Positions 7,437-15,103 are shown, numbered from the stretch's first letter. The stretch is DNA of 16,914 nucleotides from Planctomycetota bacterium (GCA_013213915.1 JABSRK010000039.1:1-16914); one strand, 5' to 3'. The notes: a model not told the origin generated them from the letters alone. A program made the numbers and translations.

Positions 7437-8351
7437 ATGACCCCCAGATTGCTCAAGATCCTCGGCGTGCCGATCGACCTCGGCGGGAACCACCGCGGCG
7501 TGGACATGGGCCCCAGCGCCCTGCGCGTCGCCGGGCTCAACAACGGATTGCGGTCTTTGGGTCACGACGTCAGGGACCTGGGCAACGTGTCCGTCCCCAC
7601 GCCCCAGAGCCGCGATCCGGGCGATCCCAGCGCGCGATTTCTCCATGAGATCGAGGGGGTGTGCGGGGAGGTCGCCGAGACGGTGCAACGGGAGATGGCC
7701 GACGGCGCCGGAATGGTGGTGCTGGGCGGCGACCACAGCGCCGCCATCGGCAGCATCAGCGGGACGAGCGCCTGCGCGGCTCAGCGGGGCGAGAACATCG
7801 GCGTGATCTGGGTCGATGCCCATACGGACATGAACACCCCGGAGACCTCGCCGTCGGGCAACATCCACGGGATGCCCGTGGCGTGCATTCTCGGGCGCGG
7901 ACCGGAGGAGCTCACCGGCATCCTGGGTCCACCTCCCAAGGTGAAGCCCGAGAACGTCGTGTTCATTGGTATTCGCAGCGTCGACCCGACGGAGCGCGAT
8001 CTGGTTCATGGCTCGGGTTGCCACGTGTTCACGATGCGCGAGGTGGACGAGCTCGGTACGCGTCGCGTCATGGAGACGGCGATGGAACTGGCTGGCAAGG
8101 GCACCGCTGGCTTCCACCTGTCATTCGACATGGACGGCGTCGATTGCCGCGTGGCCCCCGGCGTCGGTACGCCCGTGATGGGCGGCTTGACCTACCGCGA
8201 GTCCCACCTCATCTGCGAGATGGCCCACGATTCGGGTCGGATGATCGCCATGGACCTCATGGAGGTGAACCCGGTGGAGGACGTCCGCAACGCGACGGCG
8301 GAGCTCGGTGTGGAGCTGGTCCTCTCGGCGCACGGCAAGAAGATCCTCTGA
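7437..8351 (+). CDS. rocF: Arginase (ureohydrolase family)
   Basis: Hydrolyses L-arginine to ornithine and urea using a binuclear manganese site. The 304 residues begin MTPRLLKILGVPIDLGGNHRG and show all metal-ligand motifs: GGDH (His100), DAHTD (Asp127, His129, Asp131) and SFDMDGVD (Asp231, Asp233). GNIHGMP (141-147), APGVGTPVMGGLTYRE and MDLMEVNP (272-279) are also arginase signatures. The usual DP after the last metal motif is DC here, a small deviation. ATG 7437 is chosen because the family starts there and AGGA lies 8 nt upstream. An in-frame ATG at 7326 would add 37 basic residues without family resemblance, and it falls before the predicted transcription start. Agmatinase is less likely given the N-terminus. 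The gene stands alone and converges on the next one. Confidence 0.93.
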   Translation: MTPRLLKILGVPIDLGGNHRGVDMGPSALRVAGLNNGLRSLGHDVRDLGNVSVPTPQSRDPGDPSARFLHEIEGVCGEVAETVQREMADGAGMVVLGGDHSAAIGSISGTSACAAQRGENIGVIWVDAHTDMNTPETSPSGNIHGMPVACILGRGPEELTGILGPPPKVKPENVVFIGIRSVDPTERDLVHGSGCHVFTMREVDELGTRRVMETAMELAGKGTAGFHLSFDMDGVDCRVAPGVGTPVMGGLTYRESHLICEMAHDSGRMIAMDLMEVNPVEDVRNATAELGVELVLSAHGKKIL

Positions 8352-8352
8352 C

Positions 8353-8362
8353 CCCCTAGGGG
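8353..8362. repeat. CCCCTAGGGG palindrome at a convergent junction
   Basis: A 10-bp perfect palindrome spans the 4-nt gap between the arginase stop (8351) and the oppositely oriented stop codon (8356-8358), whose TAG lies in the palindrome centre. It has no T-run, so terminator function is doubtful. Confidence 0.4.
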
Positions 8363-9531
8363 CGGAGCGTCAGGACACGGATCGTCTTCCTCCCCGTTTG
8401 CGCGTGGTGGCGCAGGCAGCGTAGCGCCGTGTGTACGTCGTGGGGCACCGCGCCACCCCACACCGGCCGTTGGTTGAACGTCACCCGGACATCGCCCGGG
8501 TCGGATGCGAACCAGATCTCGAGGGGAAACAGCGTGCCTTGCGGCGAATCCGGCGTGGTCAATGCGATGCTGCCCGGGGTGCGCCGGGCGATCAGGCGAA
8601 CACCGTTGGCGGCGGGTGCGGTGATCCACTCGTGACCGGGTGCGTACGGCCTCCCGGGGCGAAATCCCAGGACGTCGGGTTCGGGTGAGCGCGTCAGACG
8701 GCCAGCGGTTGGTCCGATGACGTCCCGGGCGATGACGACTTGCCTTGCCCAGTCGAGGTTCGGATCGATGATCGTTCGCACGTCGATGGGTGGTTCCAAC
8801 GATGCGAGGCGGCGGGCAACCAACGTGGTCGCATCCGGGTTGTGTCGCGAACGATGAAAGACCGCGGTCCGGCCTTGCCAGCGGCCCGCGTCGTCCGGTG
8901 TGGGGGCCGAGGAGCCGCCGGGGAGCACCAGCCAGCACGCGGCGAACGGGGTGGCATCGCAGGTCGGCCAAGCTGGTTGGGACAGCCGGGCTGGGCGGTC
9001 CGTCCAGCGTCCCAGGACGACGACGCGTTCGCGGTCCAGGGGCGTGCGCAGAGCCAGATCGGCGACGAGTCTGGGCATGAGCTTTCGCCCGCGACTGCTC
9101 CACGCGTTGCGCTCCGGATTCGTTGGCTCGTTCGACAGCCCCATGCTGCCGGGCCGCGTCGGAACCAGTAGCGTGTACCCGGCGTCCAGAAAGCCGCCGT
9201 AGGCCGCGCGTACGGGAAGCTCGTCGGGTGGGTTCGGGGCCCGTGAGTACGCGACCAGGAGCGGCCTTCCGCCCGTCGGCGCCGGCGCCCGCGGCACCAT
9301 GGCGACGTAGCGCACGGGTGGTGTAGTACCGACCAGGTCGACGACGTGATAGCCGGCAGCGAGCGTCGTCGCGTCCCGGGCTTCGTCGAACGTGCGGGGC
9401 TCTCCGGTGAGGTCCTGCATGGCCAGCCACGCCATCGCCGGGCCGTCTGGCCCGACGAGGAACGAGCGCAGCGCCTGATCCTGTGCGAGGACCGCCGCCG
9501 CCAGCATGGAGATGCTCACCAGGGTTCGCAC
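8356..9531 (-). CDS. Secreted alpha/beta-hydrolase-like protein, probably lacking the catalytic serine
   Basis: A 391-residue protein starting at GTG 9531. Residues 1-16 (VRTLVSISMLAAAVLA) form a Sec signal peptide with likely cleavage before QDQ. The ATG at 9507 would leave too short a signal, which supports the GTG. The middle part has the strand pattern of alpha/beta hydrolases: RPLLVAYSRAP (89-99), GGFLDAGYTLLVPTRPGSMG (112-131) as the region after the oxyanion strand, and LDRERVVVLGRWTDRPA (165-181), where the nucleophile elbow would normally be G-x-S-x-G. Here that position reads G-R-W-T-D, so hydrolase activity is uncertain. A beta-rich C-terminal part follows (about 300-391). The assignment rests on pattern only. 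It lies back to back with the asparaginase gene and converges on arginase. Confidence 0.65.
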   Translation of the reverse strand: MRTLVSISMLAAAVLAQDQALRSFLVGPDGPAMAWLAMQDLTGEPRTFDEARDATTLAAGYHVVDLVGTTPPVRYVAMVPRAPAPTGGRPLLVAYSRAPNPPDELPVRAAYGGFLDAGYTLLVPTRPGSMGLSNEPTNPERNAWSSRGRKLMPRLVADLALRTPLDRERVVVLGRWTDRPARLSQPAWPTCDATPFAACWLVLPGGSSAPTPDDAGRWQGRTAVFHRSRHNPDATTLVARRLASLEPPIDVRTIIDPNLDWARQVVIARDVIGPTAGRLTRSPEPDVLGFRPGRPYAPGHEWITAPAANGVRLIARRTPGSIALTTPDSPQGTLFPLEIWFASDPGDVRVTFNQRPVWGGAVPHDVHTALRCLRHHAQTGRKTIRVLTLRP

Positions 9532-9538
9532 GGGGGGA

Positions 9539-9570
9539 TTGAAACGCTGTCCCCACTTCGCGTCTACAAT
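9539..9570 (+). promoter_or_regulatory. Weak candidate promoter for the asparaginase gene
   Basis: TACAAT (9565-9570) is a good -10, about 30 nt before the ATG. The nearest -35-like hexamer, TTGAAA (9539-9544), is 20 bp away, which is longer than ideal. Confidence 0.28.
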
Positions 9571-9587
9571 CGCCCCCTCGCCACCCC

Positions 9588-9595
9588 AGGAGGAG
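9588..9595 (+). promoter_or_regulatory. Strong ribosome binding site deciding the start at 9601
   Basis: AGGAGGAG lies 5 nt before ATG 9601. It excludes the longer in-frame opening that reaches back to 9346 and overlaps the divergent gene. Confidence 0.75.
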
Positions 9596-9600
9596 TCCTC

Positions 9601-10653
9601 ATGTCTCGTATCAACCGCCGCCGTTTCCTTTCCTCTTCAGCTGCTGCCATCGGCGCCGGCGCCGCCGCCGCGTCCGCCTCGGCAAAGGCGCCCGAGATCC
9701 TGGTGCGACGGCCGCACCCGTGCGTGGTTTCGTCCGCGAACGGGTACCCGCACTGCACATCCAAGGCCATGGAGGGGATCATCGCGGGCAAGCCGGTGGT
9801 CGACGCGGTGGTCGAGGGCGTGACCCTGGTCGAGAACGACCCCAAGGACATGTCGGTCGGTTACGGCGGGTTGCCCAACGAGGAAGGCGTCGTCCAGCTC
9901 GACGCCTCGGTCATGGACGGCGTGTCCTGCCTCTCGGGTGCGGTCGGTTGCATCGAGAACATCAAGAACCCCGCCAAGGTCGCGTTGCACGTCATGCGCT
10001 ACACCGACCACTGCCTCATCGTCGGGGAAGGCGCCAAGCGCTTCGCCAAGGCGCACGGCTTCAAGGAAGAGAACCTCCTCACCGAGCGGGCGCGCAAGGC
10101 CTGGTTGCGATGGAAGGCGTCTTTGTCTGAACGAGACGACTGGTTCCCGAAGGACACGGGCAGGGCCGACCCCGACCTCGAGAAGGTCAAGGGGACGTAC
10201 GGCACGATCAACTGCAACGGCGTCAACAGCGAGGGCGACGTCGCCGGCGTCACCACGACGTCCGGCCTCTCGTGGAAGATCCCGGGGCGTGTCGGCGACA
10301 GCCCCATCATCGGGGCCGGGCTCTATGTCGACGGTGACCACGGCGCCGCAGGCTCCACGGGTCGCGGCGAGGCCAACATCATCTCCTGCGGCTCGTTCTC
10401 CGTCGTCGAGGCCATCCGCAAGGGGATGCACCCGAAGGACGCGTGCGTCTACGCCGCCCGTAACATCGTCCGTCTCACCCGTGCCAAGCACCTCGTCCGC
10501 AAGGACGGCAAGCCCAACTTCAACGTCAAGTTCTATGCCGTGGACAAGAAGGGCCGCCACGGTGGCGCCGCGATCTGGTCCGGAGGCAAGTACGCGGCCT
10601 TCGACGCGGACGGCAACCGCAGGATCGATTTCGCGTACGCGCTCGAGAGGTAG
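9601..10653 (+). CDS. Tat-exported N4-(beta-N-acetylglucosaminyl)-L-asparaginase family protein
   Basis: A 350-residue Ntn hydrolase of the glycosylasparaginase family, whose members split the Asn-GlcNAc bond and self-cleave to expose an N-terminal threonine. The N-terminus NRRRFLSSSAA followed by an Ala-rich stretch is a twin-arginine signal, so it is likely exported folded. Family motifs include VSSANGYPHCTSKAME (43-58), DAVVEGVTLVENDP (68-81), VGYGGLPNEEG (86-96), LDASVMDG (100-107), TTTSGLSWKIPGRVGDSPI (218-236) and GAGLYVDGDHGAAGSTGRGE (238-257). The predicted nucleophile is Thr202 in YGTINCNG. Most relatives have HDTIG or GT(V/I)G there, so the context is slightly unusual. Arg230 and Asp233 of GRVGD, which bind substrate in the family, are kept. 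The start is fixed by AGGAGGAG 5 nt upstream. Confidence 0.88.
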   Translation: MSRINRRRFLSSSAAAIGAGAAAASASAKAPEILVRRPHPCVVSSANGYPHCTSKAMEGIIAGKPVVDAVVEGVTLVENDPKDMSVGYGGLPNEEGVVQLDASVMDGVSCLSGAVGCIENIKNPAKVALHVMRYTDHCLIVGEGAKRFAKAHGFKEENLLTERARKAWLRWKASLSERDDWFPKDTGRADPDLEKVKGTYGTINCNGVNSEGDVAGVTTTSGLSWKIPGRVGDSPIIGAGLYVDGDHGAAGSTGRGEANIISCGSFSVVEAIRKGMHPKDACVYAARNIVRLTRAKHLVRKDGKPNFNVKFYAVDKKGRHGGAAIWSGGKYAAFDADGNRRIDFAYALER

Positions 10654-10681
10654 TCGACCGAGGTCCCGGCGTCTTCCGTCG

Positions 10682-11791
10682 CTACATCGCCAGCTTGAGC
10701 GCCACCCGACGCGCCGCGAAGGCGACGCCGAACAGGCTGAGGGCGGCCAGAGCGATGACCAGGAGGGCCGCGGTGGGATCGGCTTCGGCGACCCAGGCGG
10801 CGAGTTGGGCGTGGCGCCTCTTCTGCTCCTCGGGGGTCCCCGGGATTACGAGCTCGCCGGCCTCCGCGAGCTCGAAGTAGGGGACGATGAGTCGACGCCA
10901 GGCGTAAACGGGATTTCTCTCGGACTCGCCATTCCCACGGCGGTTGGGGTACATGAGGGTCCAACCCGCCTCGCCCTTCAGGACCGGATCGCCCAGTTGG
11001 ATGAACGCGAGATGGAGCGGTGGTTGTAGGTCCCATGCGTACTCGTGGCTGCGCATTTCTTCGACGGCGTCGGGATCACCGGCCACGAGGCGGAGCCCCA
11101 GGATGAGACTCCGGAGGGACATGCGGGACGTCGAGTTGCGGTCCCGGTTGCTTCGTTCCGGGTGGCGCCCGGACTCCGTCAGCTCGACGAGCCACTCGCG
11201 GAAGCGCGCGAGCAGAGGGGCATCGACGAGGCGCACGAGGGGAATGTGGAGCATGGCCGACGCCGCCGCGCAGCCGACGCCGCCGCGATCCAGCAGGTGC
11301 TGGACGAGCCAGTTGGCGTACGCCTCCGGCGCCCACGGCTCCAGCTCGTCGGGCGTCGTGCTCCACGGGATGAAGAGCAGGCAACGGTAGACGCGGCCGA
11401 AGCGGGACGCGCGCCTGCCGTAGTAGGCACCGCTGAATTCCATGACATCCCCTGCGATGTCCACGGTGTGTCCGGACGAACTCCAGCTCATGCGCCGGTG
11501 GCGAAATTTGTGGTTCAGCACGAGCCGGTCCCGGGAATCTCGAGCGATGCCCAACCGCTCAATGCCGGGGGAGCCGCCCCATCTCGCGTCGGGTTCCCGG
11601 GGGCTGCTGTTTCGTGCATTGGGATCCAACCCGTAGCGGAGCACCGACTCCGCGCGCAGCTCGGGAACTTCGACACTGTCGGGCAATTGCACGGTGATGA
11701 CGTGAACGTCGACGCCGGAGACGGCGGTCGGGTCTTGGGCCGCCAGGGTGGCGCCGAGGAGCAACAGGACGGGGATCGCGATTTTCATCAT
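10682..11791 (-). CDS. Unknown exported protein with C-terminal membrane anchor, coupled to apt
   Basis: I do not recognise this 369-residue protein. It begins MMKIAIPVLLLLGATLAAQDP, a clear Sec signal peptide with likely cleavage after LAA. It ends with a hydrophobic helix (about 339-359, AALLVIALAALSLFGVAFAA) and a short basic tail (RRVALKLAM). The body would thus be outside the membrane and held by the C-terminal helix. The body is rich in Arg and Trp. A helical stretch around 163-210 (NWLVQHLLDRGGVGCAAAS and on) is Leu/Ala-rich, followed by alternating helices, perhaps repeat-like. Its first ATG overlaps the apt stop as ATGA, and no Shine-Dalgarno is seen, so it is probably made by translational coupling. 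An additional ATG follows directly. Function unknown. Confidence 0.75.
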   Translation of the reverse strand: MMKIAIPVLLLLGATLAAQDPTAVSGVDVHVITVQLPDSVEVPELRAESVLRYGLDPNARNSSPREPDARWGGSPGIERLGIARDSRDRLVLNHKFRHRRMSWSSSGHTVDIAGDVMEFSGAYYGRRASRFGRVYRCLLFIPWSTTPDELEPWAPEAYANWLVQHLLDRGGVGCAAASAMLHIPLVRLVDAPLLARFREWLVELTESGRHPERSNRDRNSTSRMSLRSLILGLRLVAGDPDAVEEMRSHEYAWDLQPPLHLAFIQLGDPVLKGEAGWTLMYPNRRGNGESERNPVYAWRRLIVPYFELAEAGELVIPGTPEEQKRRHAQLAAWVAEADPTAALLVIALAALSLFGVAFAARRVALKLAM

Positions 11792-12312
11792 TCGTAGGTC
11801 AACAGCGATCGGTTAGTGCGGCCACCGAGCTTCTCTCGCCCGTTGAGAAAGCCCAGTTCGACCACGAACAGGCACCCGACGATTTCGGCTCCGAGCCCTT
11901 CCACCAATTCGCAGCAGGCGGCCATGGTTCCGCCCGTAGCGAGGAGATCGTCCACGATCAGGACCTTCTGGCCCGGGGACGCGGCGTCCTCGTGGATCTC
12001 CACGGTGTCGGTCCCGTATTCCAGGTCATAGCTCACGGCCCGCGTCTTCCAAGGCAGCTTGCCCGGCTTGCGGATCGGAACGAACCCCAGTCCTAGCTTC
12101 AGCGCCAGGGCCGATCCGTAGATGAACCCGCGCGACTCGGGCCCCGCGATGAGGTCGGCGCCCAGGTCTCGGGCCTGCTCGGCCATCCAGTCGATGGTGG
12201 CGGCGTGCGCATCCGGGTCCTGCAAGATCGGGGTGATGTCCTTGAAGACGATCCCCTCCTTCGGGAAGTCGGGGACGTCGCGAATGAGCGCTCGTATCCG
12301 GTCGGCTGGCAT
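11788..12312 (-). CDS. apt: Adenine phosphoribosyltransferase
   Basis: Cytoplasmic purine-salvage enzyme: adenine + PRPP gives AMP + PPi. The 174 residues start MPADRIRALIRDVPDFPKEG, the standard Apt beginning. FKDITPIL (23-30) and AGPESRGFIYG (56-66) are family signatures. The PRPP-binding loop VLIVDDLLATGGTM (117-130) carries the paired acids Asp121-Asp122. Length is normal. ATG 12312 is preferred: the frame is open upstream to a GTG-type start at 12369, but those 19 extra residues do not belong to the family and would crowd the divergent pyrK promoter. The gene reads away from pyrK, and its stop overlaps the ATG of the unknown exported gene. Confidence 0.95.
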   Translation of the reverse strand: MPADRIRALIRDVPDFPKEGIVFKDITPILQDPDAHAATIDWMAEQARDLGADLIAGPESRGFIYGSALALKLGLGFVPIRKPGKLPWKTRAVSYDLEYGTDTVEIHEDAASPGQKVLIVDDLLATGGTMAACCELVEGLGAEIVGCLFVVELGFLNGREKLGGRTNRSLLTYE

Positions 12313-12392
12313 GACGGCAGAATACCAAGAGCCGCCACCAACGGCCTCGCGCGCATGGCGGGGGTCCACCGGAGGTGCTAAAACGCCATCTG

Positions 12393-13211
12393 ATGGACGT
12401 CGTGACCGCGCCCGTGCTGTTCAACCGCAAGGAAACCGAGTCGGTTCGTCGACTTGGCCTCGCGTACGACGCGTTGTCGCGGGGGGCCCGCGCCGCCCGC
12501 TTCGTCATGCTCGCGTTCGAGGACCCATCGCGCCACCTGATCCCGCGTCCGTTCAGCATCTCCGATGTGTGGACCCGTGACGACGGAACGGTCGTCACCG
12601 AGTTCCTCTACAAGCCCATCGGGCGCGTTACGGGCTTGATGTGCGGACTCCGTGAGGGCGACGGTCTGCTCGTCGGCGGCCTGCTCGGAAACGGGTTTCC
12701 GTTTCCGACCGATGGGCGACGACCCGTGCTGATGGCCGGCGGCATCGGCAACGCGCCGTTCGCGTACCAGGTGCGGGAACTCGCCGCGGGGCCGGAAGCG
12801 ACCGACCCGTCTCGGATCGTTCTGCTGCTGGCAGGACGTTCCGCCGCCGACGTCTGGATCCAGGAGGACGCGCGCGCCGCCGGGATCACCGTCGTCGAGG
12901 TCACGGACGACGGTAGCCGCGGAGAGGCCGGCCTCGTCACGGACGCCCTGCTACGGCGCCTCGAGGATCTGGGGCCCATCGAGGCGTACGGTTGCGGCCC
13001 TGAGCCCATGTTGCGGGCGGTGTCCGACCTGGCGCTGGAGCATGACTTTCCATGCTGGCTCTCTGTCGAGGAACGGATGGCCTGTGGGTACGGTGTCTGC
13101 AACGCGTGCGTCGTCGAGCAGCGCTGCGACGACACCGAACGCGGCGAAGGTTGGTTCCTCAAGTCCTGCGTCGAGGGACCGGTGTTCGATGCCCGGGAGA
13201 TCCACGTATGA
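12393..13211 (+). CDS. pyrK: Dihydroorotate dehydrogenase electron-transfer subunit-like (PyrK-type) flavin/2Fe-2S protein
   Basis: A 272-residue protein of the ferredoxin-reductase family with FAD, NAD and 2Fe-2S domains. RPFSI (about 52-56) is the FAD-binding motif. GGIGNAP (about 116-122) is the nucleotide-binding loop, followed by a Rossmann-like half with LLLAGRSAADVWIQED and YGCGPEPML (about 199-207). The C-terminal cluster has four cysteines, 231, 236, 239 and 259 (MACGYGVCNACVV ... KSCVEGPVF), in the PyrK arrangement. PyrK passes electrons from the PyrD1B flavin to NAD. No pyrD lies in the window, so the partner is unseen. The start is uncertain: GGAGG at 12371-12375 is 17 nt from ATG 12393, while GTG at 12375 overlaps it; the ATG gives 272 residues, the GTG 278. 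Confidence 0.85.
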   Translation: MDVVTAPVLFNRKETESVRRLGLAYDALSRGARAARFVMLAFEDPSRHLIPRPFSISDVWTRDDGTVVTEFLYKPIGRVTGLMCGLREGDGLLVGGLLGNGFPFPTDGRRPVLMAGGIGNAPFAYQVRELAAGPEATDPSRIVLLLAGRSAADVWIQEDARAAGITVVEVTDDGSRGEAGLVTDALLRRLEDLGPIEAYGCGPEPMLRAVSDLALEHDFPCWLSVEERMACGYGVCNACVVEQRCDDTERGEGWFLKSCVEGPVFDAREIHV

Positions 13212-13729
13212 TGCGACGTGTATTGCTGCTGGGGAGTCTCGCCCTGTGTGCGTGTTCGAACTCGCCCAACGTTCTCTATCAAGAGGGCGAGCCGGCGCGG
13301 CTGAAGAACGGCACGGTCACCATGCGGACAACGTGGAACGGTGGCGATGACACCCAGGCGGACATCCGGCGCGTGAAATGCCGCGACGGCAAGATCACGG
13401 CCGAGCTCGTGTCCCGGTCGCGGGGCCACCTCACGGGGGAGGTCCCGGCGGTGCGCTGGGAGAAGCTGTGGGGCAAGCTTCTCGAGGCGCAGCCGTTCGC
13501 GCGAGAGAAGAAGTACGAGGTTCAGCCGGACGATCCGCGTGCGCAAGGTCCGCACCACGTCGTCTCGCTCGAGCTGGACGGTCGCTTCGGTGAATTCTCG
13601 GCGCAGTTGCGGCGTAACATCCTGAACGTCTTCTCGAGCAGTGACATCGCGAAGCGGCTCGAGTACACGGCTGCCATCGTCGAGGTCGTCTCCGAGTACG
13701 CGAAGACCGAGATCAAGCCCGACAAGTGA
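13208..13729 (+). CDS. Small putative lipoprotein of unknown function, coupled to pyrK
   Basis: A 173-residue protein starting MMRRVLLLGSLALCACSNSP. The short basic N-terminus, hydrophobic stretch and LCAC|SNS sequence form a lipobox with lipidated Cys16 (Cys14 is a weaker choice). The mature part is small, charged and beta-like at first (about 30-70), then helical (about 75-90 and 125-165). I recognise no domain. The start codon overlaps the pyrK stop as ATGA, so the two are translated together. A second ATG follows directly. It is odd for a cytoplasmic electron-transfer gene to be coupled to a surface lipoprotein. About 190 bp then separate it from the thiolase gene. Confidence 0.75.
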   Translation: MMRRVLLLGSLALCACSNSPNVLYQEGEPARLKNGTVTMRTTWNGGDDTQADIRRVKCRDGKITAELVSRSRGHLTGEVPAVRWEKLWGKLLEAQPFAREKKYEVQPDDPRAQGPHHVVSLELDGRFGEFSAQLRRNILNVFSSSDIAKRLEYTAAIVEVVSEYAKTEIKPDK

Positions 13730-13921
13730 GCCGGGCCCACCGGGTGCTCATCCCCGCCAGCGATGCTTTAAGGAGCTTCTGTCATCGCCTTGATGAGATG
13801 GCTTTGAGCGCCAAGGGCCGCGTCTCCGTCACGGCGGCGTCGGCTTGAAGAGAGCCGGTGTTCTTGGGACTCTGAAGCCCCCGATCTCCGGTCCTTCCAG
13901 CACCTTCGAGAGGACGCCCTC
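13730..13921 (+). other. Gap before the thiolase operon
   Basis: 192 bp without a gene between the lipoprotein and thiolase genes. It probably carries the promoter of the thiolase operon, but I see no clear -35/-10 pair. GAGAGGA (13909-13915) is a reasonable ribosome binding site for ATG 13922. A GC-rich partly complementary stretch right after the lipoprotein stop (GAGCCGG ... GCTC) could end the upstream transcript, but it lacks a T-run. Confidence 0.4.
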
Positions 13922-15103
13922 ATGCCCGAGGCCTTCATCGTCTCTGCCGTCCGCACTCCCATTGGCAGATTCCTCGGCAGCTTGAAGGGAATCCCGGCGC
14001 CAAAGCTCGGCGCGGCGGTCGTGCGGGAGGCGGTGGCGCGCGCGGCCGTTGATCCCGAGCGTGTAGAAGACGTCATCATGGGGTGCGTGCTTCCGGCCGG
14101 ACTCGGCCAGAACCCGGCGCGCCAGTCGGCGATCTGGGGCGGCATCCCGAGCGCTGCCGGTGCCATGACCATCAACAAGGTGTGCGGTTCAGGACTCAAG
14201 GCCGTCGCGCTCGCCGCGCAGGCCATCCGCGCCGGCGACCACGACGTCGTCGTGGCGGGTGGCATGGAGAACATGAGCCGCGTGCCGTACCTCGCCCCCG
14301 ACGCACGCGAGGGTTCACGGCTGGGCCACGGGAAGTTCCTCGACTCCATGATTCAGGACGGTCTGTGGGACGTGTACAACGACTTCCACATGGGCATCAC
14401 GGGAGAGAAGGTCGCCGAGAAGTACGGGATCTCGCGCGAAGAACAGGACGTCTACGCTGCGGAGAGCCACCACAAGGCGGCGGCGGCGCAGGCCTCCGGC
14501 GCGTTCAACGCCGAGATCCTGCCGATCGAGGTCCCGCAGCGGAAGGGCGATCCGATCAGCTTCGACACGGACGAGTCGGTGCGCGCCGACACCAGCGCGG
14601 AGGTGCTTGCCGAGCTGCGTCCTGCGTTCAAGAAGGACGGCACGGTCACGGCGGGCAACGCCCCCGGTGTCAACGACGGCGCCGCTGCGTGCGTGGTGGT
14701 GTCGGAGGCGGTCGTCGCCGAATTGAATCTGAAGCCGATGGCACGGGTGCTCGGGTACGCCACAGGAGGCACGGATCCCGAATGGGTGATGATGGCGCCC
14801 GTGGAGTCCACGCGGAAGCTCAACACGAAGCTCGGCCTGTCCATGGACGACTACGATCTCATCGAGTTGAACGAGGCGTTCTCGGTGCAGGCGCTCGGTG
14901 TCATGAAGGAGCTCGATCCCGACACCGGTCGCGTCAATGTGAACGGGGGAGCCGTCGCTCTCGGCCATCCCATCGGTGCGAGCGGTACCCGCATTCTGGT
15001 CACCCTGTTGCACGGCATGCAGGCGCGGGGCGCGAAGCGCGGACTGGCGGCGCTGTGCCTGGGTGGAGGGAACGCGGTGTCCCTCGCCGTGGAGGCGTGT
15101 TGA
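13922..15103 (+). CDS. Acetyl-CoA acetyltransferase (thiolase)
   Basis: Condenses two acetyl-CoA to acetoacetyl-CoA or runs the reverse thiolytic step. The 393-residue length is standard. Catalytic features are Cys88 in NKVCGSGLKA, His349 in GHPIGASG and Cys379 in CLGGGN. NEAF (317-320) and TAGNAPGVNDGAA (243-255) are further thiolase signatures. MENMSRVPY (115-123) also fits the biosynthetic AtoB/PhaA-type branch. The gene heads a tight cluster: its TGA overlaps the next ATG by one base (TGATG). GAGAGGA lies about 6-12 nt before ATG 13922. Its operon neighbours favour C4 acyl-CoA chemistry, but direction (synthesis or beta-oxidation) cannot be read from sequence. Confidence 0.94.
   Translation: MPEAFIVSAVRTPIGRFLGSLKGIPAPKLGAAVVREAVARAAVDPERVEDVIMGCVLPAGLGQNPARQSAIWGGIPSAAGAMTINKVCGSGLKAVALAAQAIRAGDHDVVVAGGMENMSRVPYLAPDAREGSRLGHGKFLDSMIQDGLWDVYNDFHMGITGEKVAEKYGISREEQDVYAAESHHKAAAAQASGAFNAEILPIEVPQRKGDPISFDTDESVRADTSAEVLAELRPAFKKDGTVTAGNAPGVNDGAAACVVVSEAVVAELNLKPMARVLGYATGGTDPEWVMMAPVESTRKLNTKLGLSMDDYDLIELNEAFSVQALGVMKELDPDTGRVNVNGGAVALGHPIGASGTRILVTLLHGMQARGAKRGLAALCLGGGNAVSLAVEAC

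Noticed and set aside
8192..9556. Long open frame on the minus strand, in another frame over the hydrolase-like gene
   Set aside because: It is Arg/Pro/His-rich with no family resemblance, has no signal or RBS, and overlaps the arginase end. High GC creates such shadows; the 8356-9531 frame has a signal peptide and ordered hydrophobic pattern.
9637..10560. 307-codon open frame antisense to the asparaginase gene
   Set aside because: Low-complexity Asp/Val/Arg composition and no recognised motif; it lies wholly within a well-supported gene.
14083..15102. Open frame upstream of the lipoprotein start, overlapping thiolase
   Set aside because: Arg/Gly/His-rich translation without motifs; the lipoprotein signal begins at 15103, so the upstream part is out-of-frame thiolase sequence.
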